A DNA stretch of 64,000 bases from Winogradskyella schleiferi (GTDB lineage Bacteria > Bacteroidota > Bacteroidia > Flavobacteriales > Flavobacteriaceae), in the NCBI RefSeq assembly GCF_013394655.1, contig NZ_CP053351.1, forward strand, positions 1,890,501 to 1,954,500. Direction: 5' to 3'. Position 1 is the first letter of the stretch, and each line of letters opens with the position of its first letter. Of this stretch, positions 1 to 9,245 are shown in pieces. A program made the position numbers and the translations under genes. The notes below the pieces were generated by a model, which was not told the DNA's origin, did no database searches, and saw only the letters and a list, made by a program, of their open reading frames with translations.

Positions 1-1
1 T

Positions 2-2161
2 AGTTGTGCTGACCGACTTACCAATGATCAAAAAACAAGGGTTCGTGCAGCCATGGAAGGAACTTCGCTTGCTAATTCTAAAGGTTCTCAACCATTGGAT
101 CCAACTTACGTAGCACCAGTTGCTGTTTGTAGCAATAATACAACTTCGACAAACAGTGCAGGAATTATAAGCGTTGAATTGAATGGTGTTTCCTTTACCT
201 CATATTCTTCTGCAAGTGATGGAGGCAATATTGATAATAGTTCTAATTGTTCTAATTACTTTGAAATAGATGCATCCCTAACTAATACCTTAAACGTTGG
301 TATGTTTCCTGTAAATTATCAGCAATTAGGCGTTTGGATAGATTGGAATGACGATGGAGATTTTAATGATGGGGCAGAACAGCAACATTTATCTCAAGAC
401 ATACCTGGTGAAAGTACAGTTTCTGTTAATTTAGTCTACCCAACAACGATACCTTATGGAGATTATGTAAGGGTTCGATTTATTACAGAATTAGATGACA
501 GACATGGGTCTGGAGTGTTAAATTCAGCTTGCTATTCATTGTTGAGTTACGGCCAATCCGAAGATTACACCATTTATGTTAAGCCAAGCGGTTCAACAAC
601 ATATACCTATAATAATGGATGGTTGCCAAATGATCCCAATGGTATTTCAGGCGCAAGTGATGATATAATAGTTGAAACTGGTAGTGCTTTAATCTCAACT
701 AATACCACTTGTAATTCTTTAACTGTTGATCCTGGAGCAGCATTGACTGTTAATTCCGGTATTACACTAACTACTAATGAATCAAATTTAAATTCTACGT
801 CGCAAATATTTTCGAGTTTAATAGTAGATGGTACGATCACAGGAACCGTAAATTATAATAGACATACAGCGCAGATTGGAACAAATGACCTAATTTCAGC
901 ACCTGTAGTTGATCAGACATTTGGCTCCTTTGAAACTGCAAATCCAAATTTGGCTACATCAGGAACATTAAGGGCATTTGCGCCTTATGTTACAAGCGCA
1001 GGAGCATTTCAAAATTACGATACAAGTACAAATGCTTCAACGATAATCAATGCTGGTACTGGTTATAAAGCCGCAACAACAGATGGAAGTACACTAACAT
1101 TTACAGGAACGGTTCGAACTAATGATGTTCTCGATGTTCCCATTTCTGATGCTACTGCTGGTTCTGCATGGAACCTTATTGGAAATCCTTACCCTTCGTA
1201 TATGAATTTTGAAACTTTCTTTACGACTAATGCGGGCGAATTTGACCCAAACAATGCATTCCAAGCTATTTACGGCTATGATGGCAATGGAGGATGGACC
1301 GTTTGGAATTTTTCTTCTATAGTTGATATATCAGCTGATGAATACCTTGCACCTGGCCAAGCATTTTTCGTGAAAGCAAAATCGGGAGGCGGTTTAGTGG
1401 ATTTTACAACAAATATGCGAACTACTGGTACTTCTGATGATTTTATTGCAGGAAGAGATAGTTCGACAACTGTTGCTTTATGCCAATTGAATTTAAATAG
1501 TTCCTCAAATAATGCATCAACTAAAATTTACTTTATTGAAGGAACAACCAGAGGATTAGACTTTGGTTATGATGCAGGTTCTTACTCAGGGAGTACGGCG
1601 GAATATTCAATTTTCTCCAACCTTGTGGAAGATAATTCTGGTTTGGATATGGCCATTCAAGCGCTACCGTTTAATGATTTGAATGACGTTATTATTCCTA
1701 TAGGAATTAAGGCACAGGCTAATGAGCAGTTAACCATATCCATTGATGATGTTTCTTATTTACCTTCAGGTGTTAATGTCTATTTGAATGATACCGTAGA
1801 AAATGCATTTACATTATTAAATACTTCGGATTATACCTTTACGGCATCGAATGACCTTACAGGAACAGGTCGATTTTATATTCAATATGCAACACAAACG
1901 CTATCTGTTAATAATGATGAACTGAACAATTTAAATATTTATGCGACTTCTACACCAAAGGAAATTGTAGTTAAAGGTTTATTGGTGGGTAAAAGCAAAG
2001 CTAACTTATACGATATTCAAGGCCGATTAGTATTAAATGAATGCCTAGATGTTTTAAATACTTCAAATCGTATTGATGTTTCTTCTTTGAGCTCAGGAAT
2101 TTACGTTATATCAATATTTAGTGATAATAAATCGAAAACACAAAAATTGATTATAAAATAA
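2..2161 (+). CDS. T9SS-secreted protein: end of M43-like metalloprotease + GEVED + sorting domain (5' partial)
   Basis: The reading frame is open from the window edge through the first ATG at 53, so the gene starts outside the window. The upstream residues (SCADRLTNDQKTRVRAAM) and the following EGTSLANS resemble the end of a pappalysin/cytophagalysin-like M43 peptidase domain, where a Cys is followed by a T..Q..R(V/M)RA helix. Next comes a GEVED-type beta domain, roughly residues 22-175 counted from the ATG at 53, with the typical WIDWNDDGDFND core. A region of about 450 residues shared with the next gene follows, then a type A Por/T9SS C-terminal sorting domain over the last 75 residues, ending KTQKLIIK. 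It should be exported by T9SS to the cell surface or medium. The protease assignment rests on only about 20 visible residues; GEVED and the sorting domain are clear. Confidence 0.8.
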   Translation, partial: SCADRLTNDQKTRVRAAMEGTSLANSKGSQPLDPTYVAPVAVCSNNTTSTNSAGIISVELNGVSFTSYSSASDGGNIDNSSNCSNYFEIDASLTNTLNVGMFPVNYQQLGVWIDWNDDGDFNDGAEQQHLSQDIPGESTVSVNLVYPTTIPYGDYVRVRFITELDDRHGSGVLNSACYSLLSYGQSEDYTIYVKPSGSTTYTYNNGWLPNDPNGISGASDDIIVETGSALISTNTTCNSLTVDPGAALTVNSGITLTTNESNLNSTSQIFSSLIVDGTITGTVNYNRHTAQIGTNDLISAPVVDQTFGSFETANPNLATSGTLRAFAPYVTSAGAFQNYDTSTNASTIINAGTGYKAATTDGSTLTFTGTVRTNDVLDVPISDATAGSAWNLIGNPYPSYMNFETFFTTNAGEFDPNNAFQAIYGYDGNGGWTVWNFSSIVDISADEYLAPGQAFFVKAKSGGGLVDFTTNMRTTGTSDDFIAGRDSSTTVALCQLNLNSSSNNASTKIYFIEGTTRGLDFGYDAGSYSGSTAEYSIFSNLVEDNSGLDMAIQALPFNDLNDVIIPIGIKAQANEQLTISIDDVSYLPSGVNVYLNDTVENAFTLLNTSDYTFTASNDLTGTGRFYIQYATQTLSVNNDELNNLNIYATSTPKEIVVKGLLVGKSKANLYDIQGRLVLNECLDVLNTSNRIDVSSLSSGIYVISIFSDNKSKTQKLIIK

Positions 2162-2187
2162 AATTTTAAGATAATAGAATTTAAAAG

Positions 2188-2219
2188 CAGCTATAATCAT
2201 CGATTATAGCTGTTTTTTT
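2188..2219 (+). terminator. Rho-independent terminator
   Basis: A perfect 11-bp stem (CAGCTATAATC / GATTATAGCTG) with a 3-nt loop is followed by a T run. It lies 27 bases after the stop of the first T9SS gene. Confidence 0.85.
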
Positions 2220-2402
2220 ATACCCATTCTAAAATGACTTAAGCGACTGACCAAGTTTAAAATTATTACAGAGACAATAACATAGATTATTATTCAGAAA
2301 ACAATCTGCCGTTTATTATCTCATTTATTAATTGGTATTAGAAATTCTAAACCTATACATTATGTAAATAAATTTACAAATGATTTAAGAAAACACCTCA
2401 AA

Positions 2403-2503
2403 AACATTTTGTCGGAATAATATACTTTTAGTCGATTTTATATGAATTTTATCGATTCTTTATTTTTTTTAATCGATTATATTTGCATTTAATCGGTTAA
2501 TAT
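2403..2503 (+). repeat. Five 20-bp-phased TCGATT repeats upstream of a T9SS gene
   Basis: TCG cores occur at 2412 (TCGGAA), 2432, 2452 and 2473 (TCGATT) and 2493 (TCGGTT), a spacing of 20, 20, 21 and 20 bp. Each is preceded by a T/A-rich stretch and a purine, giving a loose unit TTTTA-RTCGATT-WTATA. The array fills the region just upstream of the T9SS gene starting at 2566 and covers its likely -7 element. Two-turn phasing puts all units on one DNA face, as for a cooperatively bound operator. A short minisatellite is the alternative. Confidence 0.65.
2478..2485 (+). promoter_or_regulatory. Bacteroidota-type -7 element (TATATTTG)
   Basis: TATATTTG matches the TAnnTTTG -7 consensus used by the Bacteroidota primary sigma factor. 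It lies 80 bases before the chosen start at 2566, between the fourth and fifth TCGATT-type repeats. No clear TTTG -33 element is seen. Confidence 0.5.
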
Positions 2504-2565
2504 TAAGGATTTTATAAGTTTGCTATAACTAAATGTTTAACCCAAATCATAAAAACCCAAATCTT

Positions 2566-4287
2566 ATGAAAAACTTAAAACCTACTTTGTTTTTTTTACT
2601 TATTTCGTGCATTTCAAATCCATTGATAGCACAAGAAAAATCTGGATTCGATAGCCAAAACCGAAGTACTGATGGTAATTATTCAGCTAGTGCAAGAGCA
2701 GAAACCTCAGGAATAACCTATACTTATAATAATGGTTGGTCGCCCAGCAGCCCGCTTAATGCAGCGACTTCCCTTGATGATATTATAATTGAGTCTGGTA
2801 CGGCAAACATCTCGGCAAACACGTTATGTAATATTTTAACTGTAGATCCCGGCGCTGCTATAGTTATTGATTCTGGTGTTACTTTGACTACAGACGCTAT
2901 AAACTTAAATTCCAATTCCCAACAATATTCAAGTTTGATCTCCGATGGAACTATTGTGGGAACTGTAACTTATAAGAGATATACATCTCAATTAGGCACA
3001 AACGATTTAATTTCTGCACCAATTTCAGGGCAACTTTTTCCTGATTTTGCAGGTTTAAACGTAAATTTAGCAGCTTCAGGTACATTAAGAGCCTTCGCCC
3101 CTTATGATACATCATCTGGAGCTTACCAAAACTATGACATCCTTTCACAGGAGACAACTTCGATTGATGCAGGCATGGGATACAGAGCAGCAACAATCGA
3201 TGGAAGTACATTAACCTTTACAGGTGCCCCTAGAACTGATGACGTTTTAGATGTCGTAATTTCTGATGATGCTGGCGGAGGAGCTTGGAATTTAATTGGG
3301 AATCCATATCCTTCATATCTCGATTTTGAAGAATTTTTTACTCAAAATAAAACACAACTAAATAATACCTTATACCAAGCTATATATGGATATGATGGTG
3401 ATGCTTCAAATGGTTGGACAGTTTGGAACCAGGCAACAATTGATTCTCCAGCTATGGAAGAGTTAATCGCTCCAGGTCAGGCCTTTTTTGTAAAATCAAA
3501 ATCTGGTGGAGGACTAGTTGATTTTACAACGAGTATGAGAACTACAGGGTCTTCCGATGACTTTATTTTAGGAAGAACGACATCATCATCGCCGCATTAT
3601 GGACATATAACTTTGAATTCATCTTCGGAGGATTTAGATTTTAATACAGATTTTTATTTTAATAGTAATGCCACTCAGGGATTTGACCCTGGCTATGATA
3701 CAGGTTTATATAGTCAAATCCCTCCTGCGTTTTCAATTTATTCCCATTTAGTTGAAAATAATTCTGGAATTCCATTTGCTGTTCAGGCTTTTGATCCTGA
3801 TTCAATGTATGATGTTGTGATTCCTCTAGGTGTAAATGCTAGTCAAGGCCAAGAGTTAACATTAAGTATTCTTGAAACTGATATGCCCGATGACATAAAT
3901 ATATATCTAGAAGACACCGCCGATAATTCGTTTACTTTACTAAATACTAACGATTATATATTTACAGCTGATGATAATTTAAATGGCACAGGTCGTTTTT
4001 ATCTTAGATTTAGTGTTGATGTACTTAGTATTTTTGAATCAAACCTAGATACCATTAATATTTATGCAGCTAGCAAGACTAAAACAATTCATATTAATGG
4101 TGAATTACAAAGCAAAACAAAAGCAAAATTATATGATGTTAATGGTCGTCTTATTTTTACAAATGAGTTAAAATCTAATAGTTCAAGACAAATTATAGAT
4201 GTTAGTCATTTAACTGCAGGTATTTACATTATTGAATTAGATAGTCAAACGAACGCAAGGCGAATAGAAAAGCTGATAATCAATTAA
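2566..4287 (+). CDS. T9SS-secreted surface protein, paralogue of the preceding gene's C-terminal half
   Basis: This is a 573-residue secreted protein of unknown role. The start at 2566 (MKNLKPTLFFLL) is preferred over the in-frame ATG at 2533 because it gives a compact signal peptide ending ...NPLIAQ. The mature part aligns throughout with the previous gene: TYTYNNGW at the start, LTVDPGAA, AGQAFFVK-like and GGGLVDFTT segments, and a C-terminal type A T9SS sorting domain ending IEKLIIN. It lacks the protease and GEVED parts. The shared block may be a beta-rich adhesive or stalk region; no enzyme motif is seen. The phased repeat array upstream suggests dedicated regulation. Confidence 0.85.
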   Translation: MKNLKPTLFFLLISCISNPLIAQEKSGFDSQNRSTDGNYSASARAETSGITYTYNNGWSPSSPLNAATSLDDIIIESGTANISANTLCNILTVDPGAAIVIDSGVTLTTDAINLNSNSQQYSSLISDGTIVGTVTYKRYTSQLGTNDLISAPISGQLFPDFAGLNVNLAASGTLRAFAPYDTSSGAYQNYDILSQETTSIDAGMGYRAATIDGSTLTFTGAPRTDDVLDVVISDDAGGGAWNLIGNPYPSYLDFEEFFTQNKTQLNNTLYQAIYGYDGDASNGWTVWNQATIDSPAMEELIAPGQAFFVKSKSGGGLVDFTTSMRTTGSSDDFILGRTTSSSPHYGHITLNSSSEDLDFNTDFYFNSNATQGFDPGYDTGLYSQIPPAFSIYSHLVENNSGIPFAVQAFDPDSMYDVVIPLGVNASQGQELTLSILETDMPDDINIYLEDTADNSFTLLNTNDYIFTADDNLNGTGRFYLRFSVDVLSIFESNLDTINIYAASKTKTIHINGELQSKTKAKLYDVNGRLIFTNELKSNSSRQIIDVSHLTAGIYIIELDSQTNARRIEKLIIN

Positions 4288-4316
4288 TATCTGGAGAAAT
4301 AATACTTTATAAGCGG

Positions 4317-4354
4317 AACTGCCATAGTCTATGATTATGGCAGTTTTATTTTTT
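4317..4354 (+). terminator. Rho-independent terminator
   Basis: A 13-bp stem (AACTGCCATAGTC / GATTATGGCAGTT, one G-T pair) with a 3-nt loop precedes a T-rich run. It lies 29 bases after the stop of the second T9SS gene. Confidence 0.85.
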
Positions 4355-4479
4355 GTTAAAGCCTATTTAGTAGAAATAATATTAGACTATTTGCTTAGTA
4401 ACACCCAGCTTCTTTATTAATTGTTTATAAAAACAAGTATTACTTTCGGATTCTTAAAGAAATTAGCGTTCTTGTAATT

Positions 4480-5265
4480 ATGTTTAATAAACGTTATTAT
4501 TATCTTATTAAAATTCAATATTTGGGCTATCGTTTTCATGGTTGGCAAAAACAACCCGACGTTAAAACGGTACATCTAATGATTGATCGCACACTGAAGT
4601 TCATTTTTCAAGATACAAAATTTAAAACTTTAGGTGCCGGACGTACTGATGCCATGGTATCTGCCAATGAAGCTGCTTTAGAATTATTTATTTATAATGA
4701 ACCTATTAAAGACTTCGAGGCTTTTTTAGAATTATTCAATCATAATTTACCACAAGATATAAGAGCTTTATCTATTGCTGAAGTTGATAAAGAATTCAAT
4801 ATTATTCAAGATTCTAAACTAAAGGAATATCACTACGTGTTTTCTGAAGGGAGAAAAAATCATCCATTTTGTGCTCCAATCTTAACGACCATTCTTGAGC
4901 CTTTAGATGTTGAATTAATGAAACAAGGTGCCAAATTATTTGAAGGTTCACATAATTTTAAAACCTACTGTTATCGTGCTACAGATAAAGGCGAATATTT
5001 TAGAACTATTAATGCTTCTGAAATTATAGATAATACGATCTATACGGCTAATTTTTTTCCTGAAGAATCATATGTTTTTAAGGTAATAGGTAAGGGTTTT
5101 ATGAGAAACCAAATCCGGTTGATGTTTGGGTGTTTAATTAAATTGGGTAGAGGAGAGATCACACTTGACTATATCGAAGAAACTTTAAAAAAAGACAGCA
5201 CTGAAGTTATGGATTATATTGCACCAGCTTCAGGTTTAATATTACATGCCGTTAATTTTGAATAG
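4480..5265 (+). CDS. truA: tRNA pseudouridine synthase A family protein
   Basis: TruA-family pseudouridine synthase of 261 residues; the family modifies uridines 38-40 in the tRNA anticodon arm. The family start (YLIKIQYLGYRFHGWQKQP) and the active-site motif GAGRTDAMVSA are present, with catalytic Asp57. The C-terminal RNQIRLMFG block is also typical. The usual active-site ending is TDxxVHA; here it reads TDAMVSAN, so this may be a divergent paralogue and not the sole TruA of the genome. The gene stands alone between terminators. Family assignment is firm; orthology to the canonical enzyme is less so. Confidence 0.85.
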   Translation: MFNKRYYYLIKIQYLGYRFHGWQKQPDVKTVHLMIDRTLKFIFQDTKFKTLGAGRTDAMVSANEAALELFIYNEPIKDFEAFLELFNHNLPQDIRALSIAEVDKEFNIIQDSKLKEYHYVFSEGRKNHPFCAPILTTILEPLDVELMKQGAKLFEGSHNFKTYCYRATDKGEYFRTINASEIIDNTIYTANFFPEESYVFKVIGKGFMRNQIRLMFGCLIKLGRGEITLDYIEETLKKDSTEVMDYIAPASGLILHAVNFE

Positions 5266-5281
5266 TTTCACTGCAAAAAAA

Positions 5282-5452
5282 AATATTGTTTTTTTGTTAT
5301 GGAAGCGTCTTTTCAAAGATGTTCTTTACTAAAATGATGCATTCAATAATCTAGAAAGCACTTCGCAGATTTCAGATAAAAAAATCTTTAAAGTAAAACT
5401 TCATCCTGAAATATTTAAAGATTATCGAGATTTATATGATGATTTTATCTAA
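5282..5452 (+). pseudogene. Possible decayed coding remnant
   Basis: Within the 351-base gap between truA and the sulfotransferase-like gene, one frame reads like protein on both sides of a single in-frame stop: NIVFLLWKRLFKDVLY, stop, then about 39 residues including KIFKVKLHPEIFKDYRDLY, ending at 5452. It has no start codon and I do not recognise the family. It may be the 3' remnant of a lost gene. Nothing else is evident in the gap. Confidence 0.3.
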
Positions 5453-5616
5453 ATACTTATATTTTGACTTACATAGAACGCCTTTAGTAATCCATAGCAT
5501 AAACAAATCTTGTTTATTTGCTCTTTCTTAAAGTTGATAGTCAGAACTATAAATTAATTGAAACAGGCTTAATTGAGTTGCATATTAATTTTGACTCAAT
5601 GTAAAGTATAATTCAT

Positions 5617-6402
5617 ATGAGACAAATTGACAGAATAAAAAATTATTTATTAGGTACGCCTTTGGCTGTTTTGCTGAGGGAAATACAAGCGACTGTTGTA
5701 AAATATAAAATTATCAATTCAGATAAAGAATTAAAAAATAATAATACGGTTTACTGTATTTCTCCATATAAAACTGGGACCACATATTTAGCCAGCTGTT
5801 TCAATTCAACAATTTCTCAGCATGAGCCAATTCATTATTTTTCGTTAAAGCATCTAGATCAAGATTTTGATTCCCTATTTGGTAAGCGATTAAATTATTT
5901 GAATTTAAAGCTAGAATGCTCGGGTTTTTGGAGCGTATACTTGGATGAATTGGCTAATCATGAAATTGCTAAGGATTTGCAATATATCTGTGTTTTGAGA
6001 TTACCAAGTAAATGGATAAATTCGGTTATAAACTATTGGTATGATCCTGAACTCGAATTTTCATTTGATATGGTAAATGAATTGTTCTGGAAACCGAAAG
6101 TTGGCGTAGATCTTCGTTCGTTTGATTTTGGTATCGAAACAGAACATAATGAACAAATAATTGAACGACTCATTGAGTATTATTTTGATTTTACTAGAAA
6201 AACGGCGCTGCTGAAAAATATAAAATATATCAGATTAAAGCATCTGGATCAAAATCTATCTTCAGTTGGATCGCTAATCAAAGAATCTTATAATAAAAAT
6301 AATAGTTGGCAAAGGAAGGCCAAACGAAAAATTTTCGTTTACAATAATGACTTAATCGATAAAGAATATAACGCTTTAGTATCAAAATTGATAACTAATT
6401 AA
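5617..6402 (+). CDS. Sulfotransferase-like P-loop protein
   Basis: 261 residues. The segment YCISPYKTGTTYLASCF near residue 47 resembles the 5'-phosphosulfate-binding loop of PAPS-dependent sulfotransferases (PKSGTTWL type). A later stretch reading YICVLRLPSKWINSVINYW fits the 3'-phosphate-binding region, where families carry R...S on a strand-helix. There is no signal peptide or membrane segment, so it is probably cytosolic. The acceptor cannot be told from sequence. It is monocistronic, with a terminator just after it. Confidence 0.6.
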   Translation: MRQIDRIKNYLLGTPLAVLLREIQATVVKYKIINSDKELKNNNTVYCISPYKTGTTYLASCFNSTISQHEPIHYFSLKHLDQDFDSLFGKRLNYLNLKLECSGFWSVYLDELANHEIAKDLQYICVLRLPSKWINSVINYWYDPELEFSFDMVNELFWKPKVGVDLRSFDFGIETEHNEQIIERLIEYYFDFTRKTALLKNIKYIRLKHLDQNLSSVGSLIKESYNKNNSWQRKAKRKIFVYNNDLIDKEYNALVSKLITN

Positions 6403-6423
6403 AAACTAAATTCAGACATAACT

Positions 6424-6457
6424 AAAAAGGTAATGGACTAATAACCATTACCTTTTT
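6424..6457. terminator. Bidirectional terminator between convergent genes
   Basis: A 13-bp perfect inverted repeat (AAAAAGGTAATGG / CCATTACCTTTTT) with an 8-nt loop carries T runs on both strands. It separates the plus-strand sulfotransferase-like gene from the minus-strand membrane protein. Confidence 0.85.
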
Positions 6458-6473
6458 GTTTGATTATAAAAAT

Positions 6474-6899
6474 TTAGTTAATCCAGTGCTTCGCAATAGC
6501 ATTTCTTGCAAACCAAACTAGAAATAGGCATACAATAATTACCATTATAGGCATTACTAATACCATACCTGTGATTTCAACAGTCGTAAAAAGATAAACA
6601 TGTTGAACAATGGCGCCTAATGCAGAAACGATAAATAATGGATGTGCCCATTTTTTTCGTATCAACAAAGCAATACATCCCAGTGCACCACAAAATACGG
6701 CTAAGGCAAAAGCAGCTGTGTACCACGCAGGATACTGAATTAAAAATTCGGCTTGTTGTTCTTCCGGTAATTGTGCGACAATGTCGTCCGTCATAAAGGC
6801 TCTGCCAATGTACGCCATAACACCAGCACCATTCCACAATAGTGCCATTACGCTTACAATCCAGAACCAAATCGGTGGTTTGTTCATAGAATTTGTCAT
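6474..6899 (-). CDS. Small four-helix membrane protein, function unknown
   Basis: 141 residues with about four transmembrane segments (roughly 12-32, 62-80, 88-108 and 112-132) and an N-terminal MNKPPIWFWIVSV-type start after a possible second Met at residue 5. Similar flavobacterial proteins are often labelled 'sugar transporter' in databases, but nothing here supports a substrate or transport fold. Monocistronic; ends against a shared terminator. Confidence 0.6.
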   Translation of the reverse strand: MTNSMNKPPIWFWIVSVMALLWNGAGVMAYIGRAFMTDDIVAQLPEEQQAEFLIQYPAWYTAAFALAVFCGALGCIALLIRKKWAHPLFIVSALGAIVQHVYLFTTVEITGMVLVMPIMVIIVCLFLVWFARNAIAKHWIN

Positions 6900-7025
6900 A
6901 ATAAAGTTGATTAGTTTAGTTTAAATAGGGTACAAGAAAGTACCATTTTAATCAACAATGTATGAAAAAAATTATGAAACGTTAATTTCTAATAGAAATT
7001 AAATTATAAAAAATGAAGTTGGAAA

Positions 7026-7247
7026 TTAATCAGCAACGTGAAGTTTTGGCTCCTTGTCTACAAATTTTCCGTCAACAGATTCACCTAAAATGATCACTTC
7101 TTTTGAGCGTTCATACATTTTAATAGCGCGATGCATCTGTAATTTGGTGCCACTGTAAAGTTTTACACCTGATCTTGAGCCTTTATTTCTGATTTCGATA
7201 TAGTAACCGTCCTTTAGTTTAGTTGGTCTTGTTGCTGGTCTACCCAT
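7026..7247 (-). CDS. Conserved small basic protein, unknown function
   Basis: 73 residues starting MGRPATRPTKLKDGYYIEIR. The start at 7247 is preferred over the longer frame to 7322 because homologous flavobacterial proteins, as I recall them, begin at MGRPATRP and the upstream extension is low-complexity. The N-terminal GRPATRP segment is basic and resembles an AT-hook-like minor-groove binder, so a nucleic-acid role is possible but unproven. Monocistronic, facing away from dps. Confidence 0.6.
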   Translation of the reverse strand: MGRPATRPTKLKDGYYIEIRNKGSRSGVKLYSGTKLQMHRAIKMYERSKEVIILGESVDGKFVDKEPKLHVAD

Positions 7248-7494
7248 AAAAAGTAATGTGTGTTTTAAAAGTAGTGCATAATAGGAAAAAATCTCACAAC
7301 TCACAAGTTTATTTAAAAACATTTCTCAACGTAATTATTCAATTGTTAAATCTATTTAGGAATCAGCACATTACTTATCATAAATTTATGTTAATGAAGT
7401 CGGGCTGTTGTTAAACCTTGTTAAGTCCCTTTGGTAAAAGACATATATAATTAAATTATGGGGAACATTATTAACAATTAAAAATTTATAAATT

Positions 7495-7992
7495 ATGAGT
7501 TATTTAAATATAAAAGACGATAAATTAATGCCTACGGTTGTAGAATTAAATACCTTATTGGCAGATTACCATATTTATTATCAAAATCTGAGAAATTTTC
7601 ATTGGAATATTCTTGGAGAAAACTTTTTTGACCTTCATGTAAAATTTGAGGAATTATATAATGATGCGCGAATTAAGATCGATGAAATCGCTGAACGTAT
7701 TTTGACACTGCGCTATCATCCCATGAGCAAATTAGAAGATTATTTAAAATCAGCGTCTATCAAGGAAGTTTCTTCTAAGCTCACAGATAAGGAAATGGTT
7801 GCTACAATTTTAAACAACCACGCCGTTCTTCTCAAGCAAATGTCTAATGTTGTAAACAAGGCAGATGAAATTGGTGACGAAGGAACCATCGATTTAATCG
7901 GCGCATATATTAGGGAACTGGAGAAAAACAGTTGGATGCTAGATGCATTTTCAAAGAAAACCACTTCGCAATTAAATGAAAGTTTGGTTTAA
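7495..7992 (+). CDS. dps: Dps family ferritin-like DNA-protection protein
   Basis: 165 residues, the usual Dps length. It stores iron by oxidising Fe(II) with peroxide at sites between subunits of a dodecamer. The ferroxidase ligands fit the Dps spacing: His36 (in NFHWN), His48, Glu52, Asp63 and Glu67 (in DEIAERI). No long Lys-rich DNA-binding tail is present, so DNA binding, if any, would use another surface. Monocistronic, followed by a strong terminator. Confidence 0.93.
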   Translation: MSYLNIKDDKLMPTVVELNTLLADYHIYYQNLRNFHWNILGENFFDLHVKFEELYNDARIKIDEIAERILTLRYHPMSKLEDYLKSASIKEVSSKLTDKEMVATILNNHAVLLKQMSNVVNKADEIGDEGTIDLIGAYIRELEKNSWMLDAFSKKTTSQLNESLV

Positions 7993-8017
7993 GTCAATAA
8001 GATAATTTTATAAGACT

Positions 8018-8060
8018 CGCATAAGGTTTCAATTTATTCAAACCTTATGCGATTTTTTTT
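8018..8060 (+). terminator. Rho-independent terminator after dps
   Basis: A 12-bp stem (CGCATAAGGTTT / AAACCTTATGCG) with a 10-nt loop is followed by eight T. Confidence 0.9.
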
Positions 8061-8210
8061 GTGAAATATGATCGTTAGGTTTGGGGTTAGAGCTAAACCT
8101 TATAGGATACGAGCAAATACAATCTATGTTACATTCCGATATTTGCTATAAGTGTATTATTAAGGCTATACAAAACAGAAGAATCATAAATAAATAATAA
8201 TCTTAACTGT

Positions 8211-9113
8211 ATGAAAGATCAATTCAATACCGCTTTAGAAAATCTCGTCGATAAATTAATTGGATGGTTCAATGCCATTATTGCGATGATCCCAAATTTA
8301 GTTTTGGCCATTTTAGTCATGGTTGCTGCTTATTTTTCTGCTAAATATGTCAGTAAATTCGTTAGGAATTTAGTGGACAAAAGAGTTGAACAAGATTCAA
8401 TTAAAAGAGCTATTGCTCGAGTAAGTGCTGTAGTGGTCGTTGTATTGGGACTTTTTATAGCACTCGGCGTTCTAAACTTAGGTAAAGCCTTAACGTCCTT
8501 ACTTGCTGGTGCAGGTGTCGTTGGTTTGGCTATAGGCTTAGCGTTGCAAGGGACTTTAGCCAATACATTTGCAGGACTTCTTTTGTCCTTCAGAAAAAAA
8601 ATACAAATTGGTCATTGGGTAGAAACTACTGGGTTTTCAGGTGAAGTCATGGATATTAATCTGAAAGATTTCACTTTAAAGGAAGCCGATAATAATATTG
8701 TGGTCATTCCAAATAAAACGATTTTAGATAACCCTTTAAAAAATTATTCATTAACTACGAGAATGAGGATTTTTCTAGAATGTGGAGTAGGATATGAGTC
8801 CGATTTAGAAAAAGTAGAACGATTAACCAAAGAAACAATTGCCAAAACATTCGACCAAGTAGAATCTGCAGACGATGTAGAATTTTATTATACGGAATTT
8901 GGTGGAAGCTCAATTAACTATTTATGCCGTTTTTGGATTGATGCCGAAAGTATGCTTGAAAAATTAAGAGCAAAGACCAAAGCTATCATCGAAATTAAAA
9001 AAGCGTACGATAAAGAAGATATTAATATCCCATTCCCAATTAGAACGCTACAATTTGATAATAAATTAGGCGTCAATACGGACGATTTTAAGGAAGCATT
9101 TGGAAATAAATAA
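8211..9113 (+). CDS. MscS-type mechanosensitive channel (small)
   Basis: 300 residues in the minimal MscS layout: three transmembrane helices, with the pore-lining third helix carrying the Gly/Ala pattern LLAGAGVVGLAIGLALQ. The conserved beta domain follows (IGHWVETTGFSGEVMDI, then IPNKTILDNPLKNYS), then the mixed C-terminal domain. It should gate under membrane tension and release solutes on hypo-osmotic shock. Together with the Dps and acidic lipoprotein neighbours it suggests a general stress locus, but each gene has its own spacing. Confidence 0.9.
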   Translation: MKDQFNTALENLVDKLIGWFNAIIAMIPNLVLAILVMVAAYFSAKYVSKFVRNLVDKRVEQDSIKRAIARVSAVVVVVLGLFIALGVLNLGKALTSLLAGAGVVGLAIGLALQGTLANTFAGLLLSFRKKIQIGHWVETTGFSGEVMDINLKDFTLKEADNNIVVIPNKTILDNPLKNYSLTTRMRIFLECGVGYESDLEKVERLTKETIAKTFDQVESADDVEFYYTEFGGSSINYLCRFWIDAESMLEKLRAKTKAIIEIKKAYDKEDINIPFPIRTLQFDNKLGVNTDDFKEAFGNK

Positions 9114-9245
9114 TGTTACGATTAGTATTAAATACTATTTAATTGAGTTAAAACTCTTAGGTTAAGAGCAAATAATATCATAACTTGTTGATGATATTTG
9201 TAGATATCAAAAGTGACTAACAATTAACCATTAAAACTAAAAACA

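Noticed and set aside
2533..2565. First in-frame ATG of the second T9SS gene
   Set aside because: It would put eleven polar residues (MFNPNHKNPNL) before the signal peptide.
6474..6899. Sugar transporter
   Set aside because: Four helices in 141 residues do not fit a known sugar carrier; label appears to be database propagation.
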